Part shown: positions 1 through 10,413 of the stretch, piece by piece
How positions within the stretch are numbered: position 1 is the stretch's first letter
Layout of the letters: every line of letters starts with the position of its first letter
Assembly: GCA_028565635.1 (NCBI GenBank)
Contig: JAOXYB010018240.1
Span: 1 to 18,390 of the forward strand
DNA length: 18,390 nucleotides
Reading direction: 5' to 3'
Source of the DNA: Phoronis ovalis
Lineage: Eukaryota; Phoronida; Phoronidae
Position numbers and translations under genes: made by a program
The notes under the pieces: generated by a model
Told to the model about the DNA's origin: nothing
Databases searched by the model: none
The model's input: only the letters and a program-made list of their open reading frames with translations

Positions 1-523
1 TCGAGAGATTTCGCCAATACGGGAAAAGCCGAGTTGATCCGAATTGGATGTCCGGACGTTTAGCCCGAAGATACGCCATCCGGTAACCGGACGTTTAGCC
101 ACTCCGTTATTATAAATCTGGATAGATACAGAATGTCAAAGATTAAAAAATCTAAGTGCTAGTACATCTTAATTTAAGAAAGAGCCTTTCAATTGTTTTA
201 GACTCATAATATACAGACATACATTTTCTGGAATTTGGTAACTATTAGAAAGACTGCAACTTTTCATAGTTTTGCAAATAAGTCAATGGTTATATTTTGT
301 ATATTCTACTTTATCCCTTACTTTTGACAAGTTTACTTTCAAAGTACTTTTTATTAAATATTGTAGTCCTTAATTAGCTAGTTAAGTTTTAAATTGCAGA
401 TATTATTTAATTTGTAGTTTCATATCATTCAATTTCATAATACAATAGCCACATATAAAATTGAAAAAACAGACAATTTTCAGTATTAAATAAAAAAATA
501 ACAATGTTTAAATGTTCTTGCAG
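1..523. other. Intron sequence upstream of first visible MECOM exon
   Basis: No exon is seen here. The stretch ends in a splice acceptor (TTCTTGCAG, AG at 522-523). Apart from a more GC-rich repeat in the first 105 bases it is plain AT-rich sequence. It is taken as the 3' part of an intron, because the exon that follows begins inside a PR/SET domain. Confidence 0.7.
52..100. repeat. Short direct repeat, 35-bp period
   Basis: The 14-mer CCGGACGTTTAGCC occurs at 52-65 and again at 87-100. The surrounding first ~105 bases are richer in CpG and GC than the sequence that follows, so this may be the edge of an interspersed repeat cut by the window start. Confidence 0.6.
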
Positions 524-658
524 TTGGTTGACGAATTAGGCAAAGTGAAAGGTTGGGTGGACGCGAGTGAAACTGGAACAGGCAACTGGATGAAATACGT
601 CCGTAGTGCACACAATCGACAACAACAAAACGTTATGGCTGTACAAGTGGAAGATCAG
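524..658 (+). CDS. MECOM: MECOM exon: middle of PR/SET domain
   Basis: This exon holds 45 codons and has phase 0 at both ends, with acceptor CAG (521-523) and donor CAG/GTAATG (659). The translation contains [19 protein letters not shown], which matches the SET-fold NWMKYV..A....QN core of PRDM3/16 proteins. It runs directly into the VYYKATRGI strand encoded by the next exon, which supports the join. Confidence 0.9.
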
Positions 659-3600
659 GTAATGTTGGATTTTGCAGTTTTTATTATCAGTATCATGGCA
701 CATAGTTACAATGAAATACAATAATTTGCTTGCTTGTCATGACCCTGCACAAAATAAGTAAAAGTATATGATTATGTTTCATGATGTGTCTGAACAGACA
801 AATTTTATGGTCACTGCTGTAATAGGTTACCTCCTGTAATACTCTGTTAACAATAATATATTTGGTCATCAACTCCTTTAGTAGTATAGATAGATGTAAA
901 TGAACAAATTTTCATATGCTGTGAAATTGCAAATTATGACAATAATCAAAACATGGATTAGGATTTAAATTGATTCTTTTGAGCCATGATTTAAATTGAC
1001 TGTCTTTTGTAAAATTTATGTTATTCATTTGATAAAATTGGAGTGAGTTGGTTTTGACAATATCCTGTGTATTATTCTAGAGACAAATAAAATAATTTAG
1101 TTTGTGTTGTGATTTTATTAGCAGTACATTAAAATTATAAACAAAGGAGGGAATTTTATAAATTGCTTTGTTTGCAATGTGATAATCAAGTAAACTTTTT
1201 AAAATACACAGTTTTTATGTTAACAATGGGAAAATTTATAGTAGTTTTGCATACTGAATTGAAAATAATCAGCGAGTCTATAATTCTAACTGAAGGGATG
1301 CATTTTATTATAGTTATTTTTTAAAGAACAGCAGGTAACAAAGTCACATTTCCTTAATAACACCATTAAGACCCATAGAATATGCAAAAACATATCCATC
1401 CCTCTGACACCTGCTAAACTGATCTATATAATTTTATTAAAATTGAAGAATGAGAAAAAGTGCTCCATAGCTTATGAACCTGTTGCACATAAAATGATGA
1501 GTTATCTTGTTTTGATTGATGACACATGTTTTCTTTGCTTGGTTAACTACAGATAAATGCTTTTAGGGTGAAGAGAGCATAACAATAGATAGGAGATGTC
1601 TATTAAATTGTGCTTAATGTATTAAATCTATAAGCTTCAACAACTTTGTTCTAAAAAAAGATGCTTTTTTTGGTAACAATCATTCTACAGAGGCAAACTT
1701 TAGAAACAAAAACAGTTAAAAAAGAAATAACAAAGAAATGTTATATTACTTTTGTGTACTGCATCTTACTATAGCAGCTGCTTTAATTACTGAAGAAAAA
1801 AAATGTTTGTCTTAGGTGGGTTAAATAATGCATACAACTGAATTAGCATCGTGCCTAAGTTTATGGGTGTCACAAGAAATTTGTTCAAAAAGTTGTTTAA
1901 AATATATGTTTCCAGTTGACACCAATTATCAATTATTCATAAAAAAGTATGTATAGAAATGTTAATACTACCAGTGATACTATTCTCATATTTCTCTCAC
2001 CACATTTACATTCCACAGAATTGTTGCATTTCTAAGGTAATGACTGCAGGCTGTTGTTCTATAGATATTCTTTTTATGGAAAAGCTTAATTAAAAATAAC
2101 AATGTAAACCACACACCAATATCTGATCATAGTGACATGTTAAAATATAGGTGAAACAAGTAAAAACAATTGTAATCGATATAAATCAAACAACATTTTG
2201 AATAGATGAACAGAGGATAACAGCACACTGAAGTTAACAAAAGGGGGTGGTCTTTTTATTTTTCTCAATTTTTCTTTAGAATATTCTATTTATATATTTT
2301 TATTTGGTAATTAATGCATAGAATTCCTTAATAGGGAATAGATAATAAATATAGATAGCAGTCTGTGATAGTGATAGCATTACTGTAATAATAATTGATT
2401 TGTGAATGTTTTCTATAGAATATTTTGAGACATAGCATTGTCCATTGTGCATGTTTTATCACATCATCAAATGTTAATTTGAGCTGATGTTTATAGAGAT
2501 AGTATTCTATTCAGACAATACTATTGATAAATTTGAATACATCATCTTTGATATTAAATAATTAATTAAAATGAAAAGTTTATGTGGTTGGGATATCCCA
2601 CGTTGGAGTTTGGCGCGCTATCCAGTTTATATCGTTGCCGATAGTTTTAGATGCTAAATTATCAATGTAAATATCGAGTTTAGATATCCGATAATCGATA
2701 CTGTAAAACGATAATTTTGATAATAATATCGATATAGCTTACCCCACGGCCATATACTCCGTGAGAATCTACATTAGACTATCGGATAAGTTGGATATTT
2801 TCGATAATTATGAACGCCATCCCGCGGCCATACTACTTGCGAATCTACATTAGATATCGGATAATTTGGATATTTTCGATAATTATCAACGCCATCTCGC
2901 GGCCATGCTCCTTGCGAATCTACATTAGATATCGGATAATTTGGATATTTTCGATAATTAGTAGGTGATTAGATAATTATCCGATATATCGGATATCTAT
3001 TATATTAACTGGGAAGTACTAAGCCGTTATACGAAAGGTGGCGTTAATGCTGGTAGCAAGGTTGCCATGCGCGATAAGTAACAGTAATCCGCAAGGTGGC
3101 GTGAAAGCCGATAAGAAGATAGGAAGAATACCTTTGATATTATCGGATATTATCGTTTCGCTAATTTCTTCTAAGTTATCGATATTATCGTATAATTGAT
3201 AAAAACCGTATTGCGAGCTTTATTGCCACGTTGAGCATCGCTACTCCTGCACTGATACAGAGTTCTGATTTGTGCAGGTTATTATTAAAAAATAACAAAT
3301 GCATGGTTGCAAATATTACATTCGATATGTGAGCCTTTGATAAAATTACATCCGACTTGCAATTTGTATGATGCAAAAAAACATAATATAACTGAGAAGA
3401 TGTCACATTGTATTGTTTCTTAAAAAACTTTTTACAACTGTTTATTTTGTTTCAGGTGTATTACAAAGCTACTCGTGGCATTAGTTCAGGAGAAGAGATG
3501 TTGTTGTATGCTCGAGATGCCGTCTACCCTGAAGGTGAACTAGAGGCCATGCAGAAACTGAGGACTGATGATTTGGGTATGTATGCATGAGGAGTTAATG

Positions 3601-6600
3601 CTTGTAAGGACCTCTATTAACATGACAGGTGTGCGAAAGAGAAATAATAAACTGCAAGTGGTAAAAGACAAATAAATATTAACTCTCATTTTGCTGTGCT
3701 TTTAGTTCACTTGGATGTGTCAGTGAAATTAGTTTTGGAGAAAAAAAATTGCTATTTTCTGTAGATTGTTTTTTCTTTATCTCTCCAAAATGGATTTTAC
3801 TTGTATAAAAGCTGCATAAATTATCATTTTGCTTAATAGCAGTGACATTAAAATGATATCATTTATAATGAACCATAAACAAATTGAATTGTAGACTCCC
3901 AAAATGTAATTTCATAGTTGAAGTAAAATTTTAAAACAACTGTAAGATATGGCATTTAAAATCTCAAAGATAATTTTTTTGTCTGATGTATATGACCGCT
4001 TCTGTGTGCAAATCAGGTATCTTGTTTCATGGTTTACCTTTAAATAAACCTCAATAAATGTGAGGTTGACTATAAATTATCTCCTGGTCATGGGAATGGA
4101 CAAATTTAACATTTATTTGAATTTCAAAAAAAAACATTTTCCCAGAACCTAGTACCACACCAGATATGTTAATGAACATCATATGATACCGAGTAGACAT
4201 TTATTTTAGACAGTACTCTTTGAAGTTTTATCTTTTCAATTAATGCTTGATAATTGAGAATTTTCATGCTTTGCACTTTGAAGACTGTTGTCACACACGC
4301 ATTAGACACTGTTTGATAGTCTTAGATGATCTACGCAATTTATTATACATGTTAAGGTCTTGTAATAATGTCTTTGAAAATTGGAAAGTGATGGATTACA
4401 ATTATAATACCTGTACATTATTGAGGCTCAGATATGGTATATATAGTTATAAAATATGTATGGATATTTAAATGAGCAGAATCTGTTTTATTTTATCTCA
4501 TCTAGACACATTTGGTCATGGATCATCTCCTATCACATTTCACATGTTATTTCATTGTCTTAGAAATAAATAGATTTAATTTATTTCAAATCACATTGTC
4601 ATCAAATTGTTCACCTTAAAATATGTAATAAATTGTATCTGCTTACAGCATGTTCCAATACAATAATCGTAGAGGGGTGTTAGGAAGGTGACAATAATAA
4701 CTTGTCCTAGAAAAATATTAGAAATATCAGGAAATAAATACAAATTATTCTGAAGTTTATATCCAGATTACTGTTATATTTTTTCTATTTGATTACATTA
4801 ATAAAAGTTGCATGAATTCAAATAAATCTGCCAAATCATGCATGAATTTAAGAATTCTGCAACATGGACTTGGCCTGTTTGGAACTATAGACTAAGGTAT
4901 CCATTGGAACCAGGTGACAATTTCAAGTCTTGTTTTCGATAACTTTTACAGCACATTTATCTGTCAAGTTGGACAATAAACCTATATAAGAGTGAGATCC
5001 TAGGATATTGTTATCTTCACTATCTCTGAAGGTGGATTCTTGGTTATACATATTTTTCATTTATTGTGCTGGGTACAGGGGACAAGTAGCTCTTGTGCCA
5101 GTGTGATACAAGTCTCTCCAGCATGAAGTGTTGTCATTTTTATGTTGATAGATAGTAAGGGTTATCTAGTCTATTGTGAGACAATATTAAGAGGACACAT
5201 GTGATGAGGTGCTTAGAATTTTATGAAATAATTAGGTGGGCATACACCCCACTGATATCATTTGCATTTTGACATTCACTGACACCGGTTCTGTTAGTTT
5301 CTCATTTTCGTGTACATGTGAAATGTGTTAGCTTTTAAAAAATTTATTAATTTAAGCTTATTCTGCGGAGAAAAAAATAATATTAGGTATGTTACGTTTT
5401 ACCTATAGCTGATGTCAGCAAACTTTACATTTTTTTTTATACGACCACTTGTTTGTTTGACATTTAACTTTGCAGTTTTTGAACCTTTTTTTTTTATTTA
5501 CCTTCCTAAAAATATTTTAGTGTATTCTTTTAATTGATAATAGAACTGAGAATTTAACTTAACAATAATCACATTTTTAATTTTTTTAGGAGAGAAACGT
5601 TTTGCATGTGAAGAATGTGGTGAAATGTTCCGATCTAAAGTTGCTTTACGACGCCACCAGACATATGTCTGTAACAATCCTAACGCTATTTTTTCAAACA
5701 TCAACAAAGACTTCAAAGAAAACATGGATAATTTAGATACAAGAACTTCCGAGCCCAGGTAAGTTTTTGGCGAAACCAGAGGGTCTGACATCCCTACCAA
5801 TGTATATGTGATGCTGCACCTGATTTTTGTACCGCTGAATCCAACTTTTATACTTTCTTTTATTCCTGTCAGTTTTTGTAATCAAGTATGGTTGTTTTTC
5901 GAGCATGTTTAATAATTGTTATATTTCATTATTACAGTGAGGGGAGCCAGAGTGAAGGAGAGGAAGCAGGTGAATTTACATGTGAACAGTGTTCTGAGGT
6001 GTTCAGCTATCAATCAACATTGATTCAGCATCAGGTAAGTTGATTACTATATGTGATTTTAACTAACAAAATCAATTTTATTTATTATTTTGAATAAAGA
6101 AATCAAGATATTACAGATTAGTTTAATCATTTGTATTATTCTGGATGTGCATTTATATAAATGCTTTTCTAATGCAGCATCCAATGTCCTATTTTCAAAA
6201 TTTTGGACACCTATGTAATTTTCTCATTTATCATCTTGACTTCCTATTATGGAGGTAGCATTCACTATACTTGGCATACATTAGGCATAAATACAAGGCA
6301 ATAATGTTAAAAAAAATCAAAAACCAAGCAAAGCAATTGCGAATTAATTAACTGCTCTTTTTACGATTTTTATGTTTTTTGTTGAATGAACTTGCTTACC
6401 CAGGTGTTTCCTATATTACATAGTTACTGATTGTTTGTCTTTTTGTTTTCAGAGATACCACCATGATGAGCCTGGGAAAACCTATCCGTGTGAACACTGT
6501 GACAAAATGTTTACTGACCCCAGTAATCTTCAACGGCACATTCGAAGCCAACATGTAGGGGCCAGATCTCATGCTTGCTCAGAATGTGGCAAAACGTTTG

Positions 6601-8231
6601 CAACATCAAGTGGACTGAAACAGCATCAGCACATCCATAGCAGCGTTAAACCTTTTCAATGCGAAGTTTGTCTTAAGGCCTACACACAGTTTTCAAATTT
6701 ATGCCGTCATAAACGCATGCATGCCGATTGCCGACAACAAATCAAATGTAAAGATTGTAACCAAGCTTTCTCCACGGTGACATCATTGAGTAAACACAAA
6801 CGATTTTGTGAAGGTGCCCTATGTAATGGATCGCCCATTTCATATCCTCCACTATCTGTATCCCCAACTGAAGCCAAACCTGCTGGGTCTCCAGTTGTGA
6901 CATCACCAAGCCAGGTGTCGCCACTGTCTGCTGCTGCATATATGAGTCACTTGTATGGAATGCGCCCTCCATTCCCAGCATTCTTTCCCCCTCTTGGATT
7001 TGGTTTCCCAGGATTCCCTGGGGCTCACCCATTAGCTGCATTGACCTCTGGCGGTTTTCCACCGGAAGCTGCAAAATTTTTCCCACCAGGTCTTCTACCA
7101 ACAACAGATCTTGAAGATAATAAGACTGAAACATCGGAAGACATGCCAAGAAAGAAAACAGGATCTGAGATTTCTGAAGGAAGTGATCTGTCCGAGCTAA
7201 GCACGGGTGGTAGTGATGTAGAATCCGTTTCGGGATCAGAAAGCGACAGTGGCATGGACAGAAAGACAAAACTTGTGATCGACGAAAGTGAAGTTCCTGA
7301 AGAGAATGCTCCAGTTAAGAAATCTGAATTAAAACACGGAGATGACCAACCACTTGATTTGAGTAAGAAAATGAAAGTGGAATATTCAAATGAAAGAAAA
7401 ACGCATATCTTTAGTAGCGAAAAGAAAGATGAAATACCAAGCCCTACTCTACATTATGCTTTTCCATTCCCTTCTGCCATGATGCTAGATCCTGCTTTCA
7501 GAGAGAAACTCCCAGTATTCCCTGATGCTGCAAAACTACTGCAGTTTGCACCAAGATTCCCTATGGCAAACCCAGCATTTGCTGCTATGAACCACTTAGC
7601 CATGATGCGAGCAGCAGAAAGCCAGAAATCACCAACTTCTCCTGCTACAAAAATCAGCAAGACAGCAGAACATTTCCATTACACTCCAGGTTCAAATAAG
7701 CTGAAGGAGCGTTATTCGTGTAAATTTTGTGGAAAAGTCTTCCCACGTTCAGCTAACTTAACTCGCCACTTACGCACTCATACTGGTGAGCAACCATATA
7801 AGTGTAAATACTGCGAGCGTTCTTTCTCAATTTCATCCAATCTCCAACGTCATGTACGTAATATACACAACAAAGAGAAACCATTTAAATGCTCATTGTG
7901 TGACCGTTGCTTTGGCCAGCAGACGAACCTTGATCGCCATTTGAAGAAGCATGAATCCGAAGGACCAAATGTAATGGATTCACCAACATCACTAGATGAA
8001 AAGGATGAAGCGTATTTCTCACAAATCAGCAATTTCATTGAAAGATCACCAGTGCAAAAAAGCCCACGACCTTCTGAGGATGCAAGCGAAGGGGGAAGTG
8101 AAGATTCAGAACCGGATTCTAAGAAAATGAAATATGATTCAGAACATATTACTAACAACAATGATGTATCAATATGTCAGAAAACATTTGGACTTAAATC
8201 GAGTTTAACACCTCTTGCGTGCAACTCTTAA
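524..8231 (+). CDS. MECOM: PRDM3/PRDM16 (MECOM/EVI1) orthologue, 3' part, five exons
   Basis: The joined exons 524-658, 3456-3576, 5590-5758, 5938-6034 and 6453-8231 give 766 residues to the TAA stop; phases match at every junction (0, 1, 2, 0). Residues are numbered from the first visible one. Order of parts: end of a PR/SET domain (1 to about 75); zinc fingers at 92-113, 157-177, 187-208, 216-236, 244-264 and 273-293; a Pro/Phe-rich stretch (344-382); a Ser/acidic stretch (412-443); the CtBP-binding motif PLDLS (474-478); three more fingers (597-617, 625-646, 654-674); and a conserved LDEKDEAYF segment (688 on). Family knowledge: these are nuclear DNA-binding regulators; vertebrate PRDM3 and PRDM16 control haematopoietic and brown-fat fate, recruit CtBP and have been linked to H3K9 methylation. 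Invertebrates usually have one copy (hamlet, egl-43), so the vertebrate symbol stands for both paralogues. The start codon and first PR-domain exons lie upstream of the window. Confidence 0.95.
2743..2960. repeat. Tandem array, three units of 75-76 bp
   Basis: The anchor GAATCTACATTAG starts at 2765, 2841 and 2916, giving a period of 76 then 75. Each unit carries a GGCCAT block, the anchor, ATCGGATAA.TTGGATATTTTCGATAATTA, then AACGCCATC. Units 2 and 3 are nearly identical; unit 1 differs at several positions. Confidence 0.9.
2978..2995. repeat. 18-bp perfect palindrome
   Basis: TATCCGATATATCGGATA equals its own reverse complement. It follows the tandem array directly and uses the same ATCGGATA word, so it may mark the centre or a terminus of the element. 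Confidence 0.85.
3456..3576 (+). CDS. MECOM: MECOM exon: end of PR/SET domain
   Basis: Acceptor TTGTTTCAG ends at 3455; donor G/GTATGT begins at 3577. It holds 40 codons plus one base. The translation [19 protein letters not shown] is the last conserved part of the PR/SET fold (the YYK...I..GEELL pattern). It is followed by [10 protein letters not shown], which resembles the linker before the first finger in PRDM3/16. Confidence 0.92.
3577..5589 (+). other. MECOM intron (2.0 kb)
   Basis: GT at 3577, AG at 5588-5589, phase 1. It was read for a missing zinc-finger exon (CxxC...H...H) in all frames by eye; none was found. A 74-codon open frame near 4247-4471 has no recognisable motif and is taken as chance. 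No convincing repeats were seen. Confidence 0.7.
5590..5758 (+). CDS. MECOM: MECOM exon: first zinc finger (C2HC)
   Basis: The acceptor is a T-run then AG (5588-5589), the donor CAG/GTAAGT (5759). The split glycine codon gives [14 protein letters not shown]. The finger (5607-5672) is [17 protein letters not shown] followed by QTYVC, so the fourth ligand is Cys rather than His. This C2HC form is characteristic of the first finger in EVI1-type proteins. A low-complexity Asn/Lys-rich spacer follows. Confidence 0.93.
5938..6034 (+). CDS. MECOM: MECOM exon: second zinc finger, split by intron
   Basis: Acceptor ATTACAG ends at 5937; donor CAG/GTAAGT begins at 6035. It holds one base plus 32 codons. 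An acidic Ser/Glu lead is followed by [18 protein letters not shown]. The last histidine of the finger comes from the next exon (RYHH), so the finger is cut by a phase-0 intron. Confidence 0.92.
6035..6452 (+). other. MECOM intron (418 bp)
   Basis: GT at 6035, TTTTCAG at 6446-6452, phase 0. It is AT-rich; no exon or repeat was seen. Confidence 0.8.
6453..8231 (+). CDS. MECOM: MECOM terminal exon: fingers 3-6, CtBP motif, C-terminal fingers
   Basis: This large exon codes 592 residues and ends at TAA (8229-8231). Four fingers run in tandem (6489-6809); their [20 protein letters not shown] and [19 protein letters not shown] blocks are strikingly EVI1-like, and the last is C2HC ending KHKRFC. 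A Pro/Phe/Gly-rich stretch follows, then MPRKKTG (possible NLS), a Ser/acidic stretch, PLDLS for CtBP (7350-7364), and three C2H2 fingers (7719-7952) joined by TGEQPY and NKEKPF linkers. The tail has SP sites (SPVQKSPRP) and ends ...[12 protein letters not shown]. It is shorter than the long acidic C-terminus of vertebrate PRDM3/16; an unseen alternative 3' exon cannot be excluded. Confidence 0.95.
   Translation, partial: RYHHDEPGKTYPCEHCDKMFTDPSNLQRHIRSQHVGARSHACSECGKTFATSSGLKQHQHIHSSVKPFQCEVCLKAYTQFSNLCRHKRMHADCRQQIKCKDCNQAFSTVTSLSKHKRFCEGALCNGSPISYPPLSVSPTEAKPAGSPVVTSPSQVSPLSAAAYMSHLYGMRPPFPAFFPPLGFGFPGFPGAHPLAALTSGGFPPEAAKFFPPGLLPTTDLEDNKTETSEDMPRKKTGSEISEGSDLSELSTGGSDVESVSGSESDSGMDRKTKLVIDESEVPEENAPVKKSELKHGDDQPLDLSKKMKVEYSNERKTHIFSSEKKDEIPSPTLHYAFPFPSAMMLDPAFREKLPVFPDAAKLLQFAPRFPMANPAFAAMNHLAMMRAAESQKSPTSPATKISKTAEHFHYTPGSNKLKERYSCKFCGKVFPRSANLTRHLRTHTGEQPYKCKYCERSFSISSNLQRHVRNIHNKEKPFKCSLCDRCFGQQTNLDRHLKKHESEGPNVMDSPTSLDEKDEAYFSQISNFIERSPVQKSPRPSEDASEGGSEDSEPDSKKMKYDSEHITNNNDVSICQKTFGLKSSLTPLACNS
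7350..7364 (+). other. CtBP-binding motif PLDLS
   Basis: Residues 474-478 read QPLDLSKK in context, the classic PxDLS peptide that binds the CtBP corepressor cleft. Vertebrate PRDM3/16 carry such a motif between the two finger clusters, as here. Only one clear copy is seen; no second PxDLT-type site was noticed. Confidence 0.9.
7719..7952 (+). other. C-terminal three-finger DNA-binding domain
   Basis: Three C2H2 fingers at residues 597-617, 625-646 and 654-674. Helix-region residues [18 protein letters not shown] and GQQTNLDRH match the EVI1 second finger domain, which in vertebrates reads an ETS-like GAAGATGAG-type site. Conservation of these residues predicts the same DNA preference (inference). 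Confidence 0.9.
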
Positions 8232-8277
8232 ATTAGTACTAGTGTTTTAGTTTTGATAATTTGTATTGTGTGATATT

Positions 8278-8283
8278 AATAAA
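8278..8283 (+). terminator. Proximal AATAAA poly(A) signal
   Basis: AATAAA lies 47 bases after the MECOM stop codon. It is canonical in sequence; whether it is used is unknown, and downstream GT-rich sequence is weak. Confidence 0.4.
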
Positions 8284-9961
8284 CTGTGGTGCAAAGATTT
8301 AGCAATATAACAGTATTTAATATTAAAAATCAAAATAGAATATAACAAAAATTTGATGATTGGTCTAATGATTGGTCATGTAGATAGTTCTAAATGGGGG
8401 CATCCCTACAGCTGACGTAGTTGGTATAAATGTATTTAATGAGTGATTTAATTGTACAGCAAAATATAGCTATTTTTTGCATCATGGCACCAGTACTACA
8501 ATATACCTCATTACAAACTGTACCATAAGAGTGTCAAAGTGTGAAGTGCCTTAGTTGTATAGTTCTAGTCAGTTTTAGTGCACAACCAAAGAGTTTACTT
8601 TTCATATCCTTGCACTCAAATGCATTTATTTTAAATGGACCAAAACATCATCTTATTGTATTATTATATAAATATATGTATAAGTATTTTGTGGCTTCTT
8701 TGGAGTTCAGTAGTTGGCTTTGTAGTATTATAACCTAAGATATATTGCAACTGCTGAACGCGGAAACATTTTTTTTCCTAAAGATTTTGGTTGCTGTTTT
8801 CTAACCAAAGGACTTTTTGGGTGGACCCATCTGTCTCGATGTGAATAAGTTAGTAGTCTGTTTTGATATTTTTGCATGTGTAAACTTTGTCATGAAAAGG
8901 TCATTGGTTTGAAGGAATCTCGGATTTGATCTCAGTATCAAAACAGTTGAATACCAAAGATATTATATACAGCTGTCCAGACCAAAACTAAAGCAGAAGA
9001 TCAAATAATGAGTTCTGCAATATTTTAATTGTATGCTGATTTTCCAACATTTTGGTATCTTGAGTTTTGTGTTGATGTACCAACCTGCATTTTATTATCA
9101 GAGTGAATTTATTTGACAAGTGCCCTTGTTGGTGTACTGCAACTTGTGTATATATTCATTTACTGTTTGCTTTTCTGGTGTTTTTTTGTTTTCTGTATTT
9201 ATATTTTAAACTGTATTCTTATTATATCCAGACATGTCATTGGTATCTGTGTCAAATACCATGATCTGTTGCTAGTTAGACCAAAGCAATGAATCAAAAA
9301 CAAGATCATTATAAAATGAAATATTTTTTAAAATAGATGCAATGATTTGAGGACCATTCTGTGTATTATTTTAATGATTTGCTGTGATTTTTATATTATA
9401 AATTTATATATTATTATTTTTGTGAAAATTGTGCCAATTTTATAGATATGTATTGAGTTATCTTTTTGTAACATGCAGTTTCAAAATTAGCCATTGTAAG
9501 GAAAATCAGGGGGGACTATTTGAACCTGGCAACATCGCAATTCCAAATTTTTAGCAATGAAAAGTAGACCTCTCTGAGCTTCTTATGCCAGAGTGTATTC
9601 TAAGCATCTTAATGAAAGATATGTTATAATCAAGAAAAAGAACATGACTGAACAAGTAAAACAATGTTGTCTACTCGCTGATCTTTAGAAAAAACTAACA
9701 ATGTTTTAAAGATGTATTTGGATTTTTTTTATAAATTACTGATACTTGCGTTAAATTTAAAAGTCAAAATTATTCTTGCTGATGTCATATTCTTTTGTTT
9801 GTCATAATTAATGATCAAGTTCTATTAGTATATTTGTATGTGTGGTTACTGCAAGTGTGAAAAATGTTTTCATACTGTTGGCTTTGAAATCAAAGTTGCG
9901 TGTATAGTAAATTCTAGAAGAGTGGTACTATAGATTGTTTTATGTGGTTTGAAAGGCTGAA

Positions 9962-9967
9962 AATAAA
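9962..9967 (+). terminator. Distal AATAAA poly(A) signal of MECOM
   Basis: AATAAA is followed 25-35 bases later by a T-rich tract (CTCTTTTTATTTTTCC), the usual animal arrangement. It is the last plus-strand signal before the convergent NUDT8 gene. Confidence 0.6.
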
Positions 9968-9992
9968 TTTATAAATCAATACATCTACTCTT

Positions 9993-9998
9993 TTTATT
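9993..9998 (-). terminator. AATAAA poly(A) signal of NUDT8
   Basis: TTTATT on the plus strand is AATAAA on the minus strand, 416 bases beyond the NUDT8 stop codon. It lies about 30 bases from the opposing MECOM signal, so the two cleavage zones probably overlap. Confidence 0.55.
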
Positions 9999-10193
9999 TT
10001 TCCAATACATTTACTTTGTCAATAAGTGTAGATCCTGCACTGATAAACAATATCTTTTTGTCATGTTGGCTAGAAACCAAGTTTACAGCATTATGACAAA
10101 ACACTGAAACTATACAGCGGTGAATTAAGGCTGCCACCACCAGTAAACATCCGTAGAAACTTGGAACAAGATGCAAACACAAATTGCTACTCA

Positions 10194-10253
10194 CTATCCC
10201 CATGGTTTTAGGTAACAACATGCTTATCCTCATGGTTTTAGGTAACAACAAGC
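10194..10253. repeat. Tandem duplication, 30-bp period
   Basis: CATGGTTTTAGGTAACAACA occurs at 10201-10220 and 10231-10250 without mismatch; the flanking TATCC also repeats. It lies in the NUDT8 3' UTR. Confidence 0.85.
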
Positions 10254-10413
10254 CTAACTGTATGAGGACATTTTACTGGTAGAACTCGCGGTGACTTAAC
10301 TCATCAATGGTGTCATTTCATTTTGGTTAATGAAATTCAAAAAATGGAGTGCCAACAATTTCCCGATAGCAAGATAACAATGCACATTAACCCCTGGAAG
10401 TGTTCACTAATCC

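Larger units (their letters stand above)
2590..3240. mobile_element. TATCG/CGATA-rich composite repeat, probably a non-autonomous element
   Basis: About 650 bp stand out from the host intron by repeated ATCGGATA/TATCGATA words, several CpG-rich blocks (GGCGCGC, CGCGGCC) and internal repeats. It contains a tandem array (2743-2960), an 18-bp palindrome (2978-2995) and two copies of AAGGTGGCGT (3035-3044 and 3093-3102). The right-hand blocks (GCAAGGTGGCGT) look like inverted relatives of the array's CGCCATCTCGCGG...CTTGCG block, suggesting an inverted-repeat layout. No long open frame is present. Exact ends and target-site duplications are not clear; a MITE or satellite-carrying element is inferred. 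Confidence 0.5.
659..3455 (+). other. MECOM intron (2.8 kb)
   Basis: GT at 659-660, AG at 3454-3455, phase 0. I see no exon inside. Most is AT-rich single-copy-looking sequence. The segment from about 2590 to 3240 is different: a repeat element dense in TATCG/CGATA words, described separately. Confidence 0.75.
8232..9985 (+). other. MECOM 3' UTR
   Basis: No coding potential is visible downstream of the stop. The strand is T-rich with TTTTT and ATTTT tracts, typical of a long animal 3' UTR. An AATAAA at 8278-8283 is only about 50 bases past the stop and could give a short form; the next clear one is at 9962-9967. The end is set about 20 bases beyond that second signal. No transcript evidence is available here. 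Confidence 0.6.
9980..10413 (-). other. NUDT8 3' UTR
   Basis: This is minus-strand sequence between the stop codon (10416-10414) and the inferred cleavage zone. An 85-codon minus-strand open frame (9994-10251) lies inside but has no family motif, and part of it is the 30-bp duplication below, so it is not called a gene. Confidence 0.5.

Noticed and set aside
536-721. Minus-strand frame opposite the first MECOM exon.
   Set aside because: It is the shadow of a PR-domain exon with good splice sites on the plus strand.
2743-2960. CRISPR-like regularly spaced repeat.
   Set aside because: The units are contiguous 75/76-bp tandem repeats without distinct spacers, in an animal intron.
4247-4471. 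A 74-codon plus-strand frame in the MECOM intron.
   Set aside because: No motif, no suitable splice context, and it includes intron-like AT-rich sequence; chance open frame.
6742-8161. Several long open frames on the minus strand (up to 175 codons) opposite the MECOM terminal exon.
   Set aside because: They lie entirely opposite a clearly conserved zinc-finger coding exon, have low-complexity translations and show no family motif.
9994-10251. An 85-codon minus-strand frame downstream of NUDT8.
   Set aside because: It lies in the inferred 3' UTR, its first codons are the 30-bp duplication, and the NUDT8 stop at 10416-10414 separates it from the gene.
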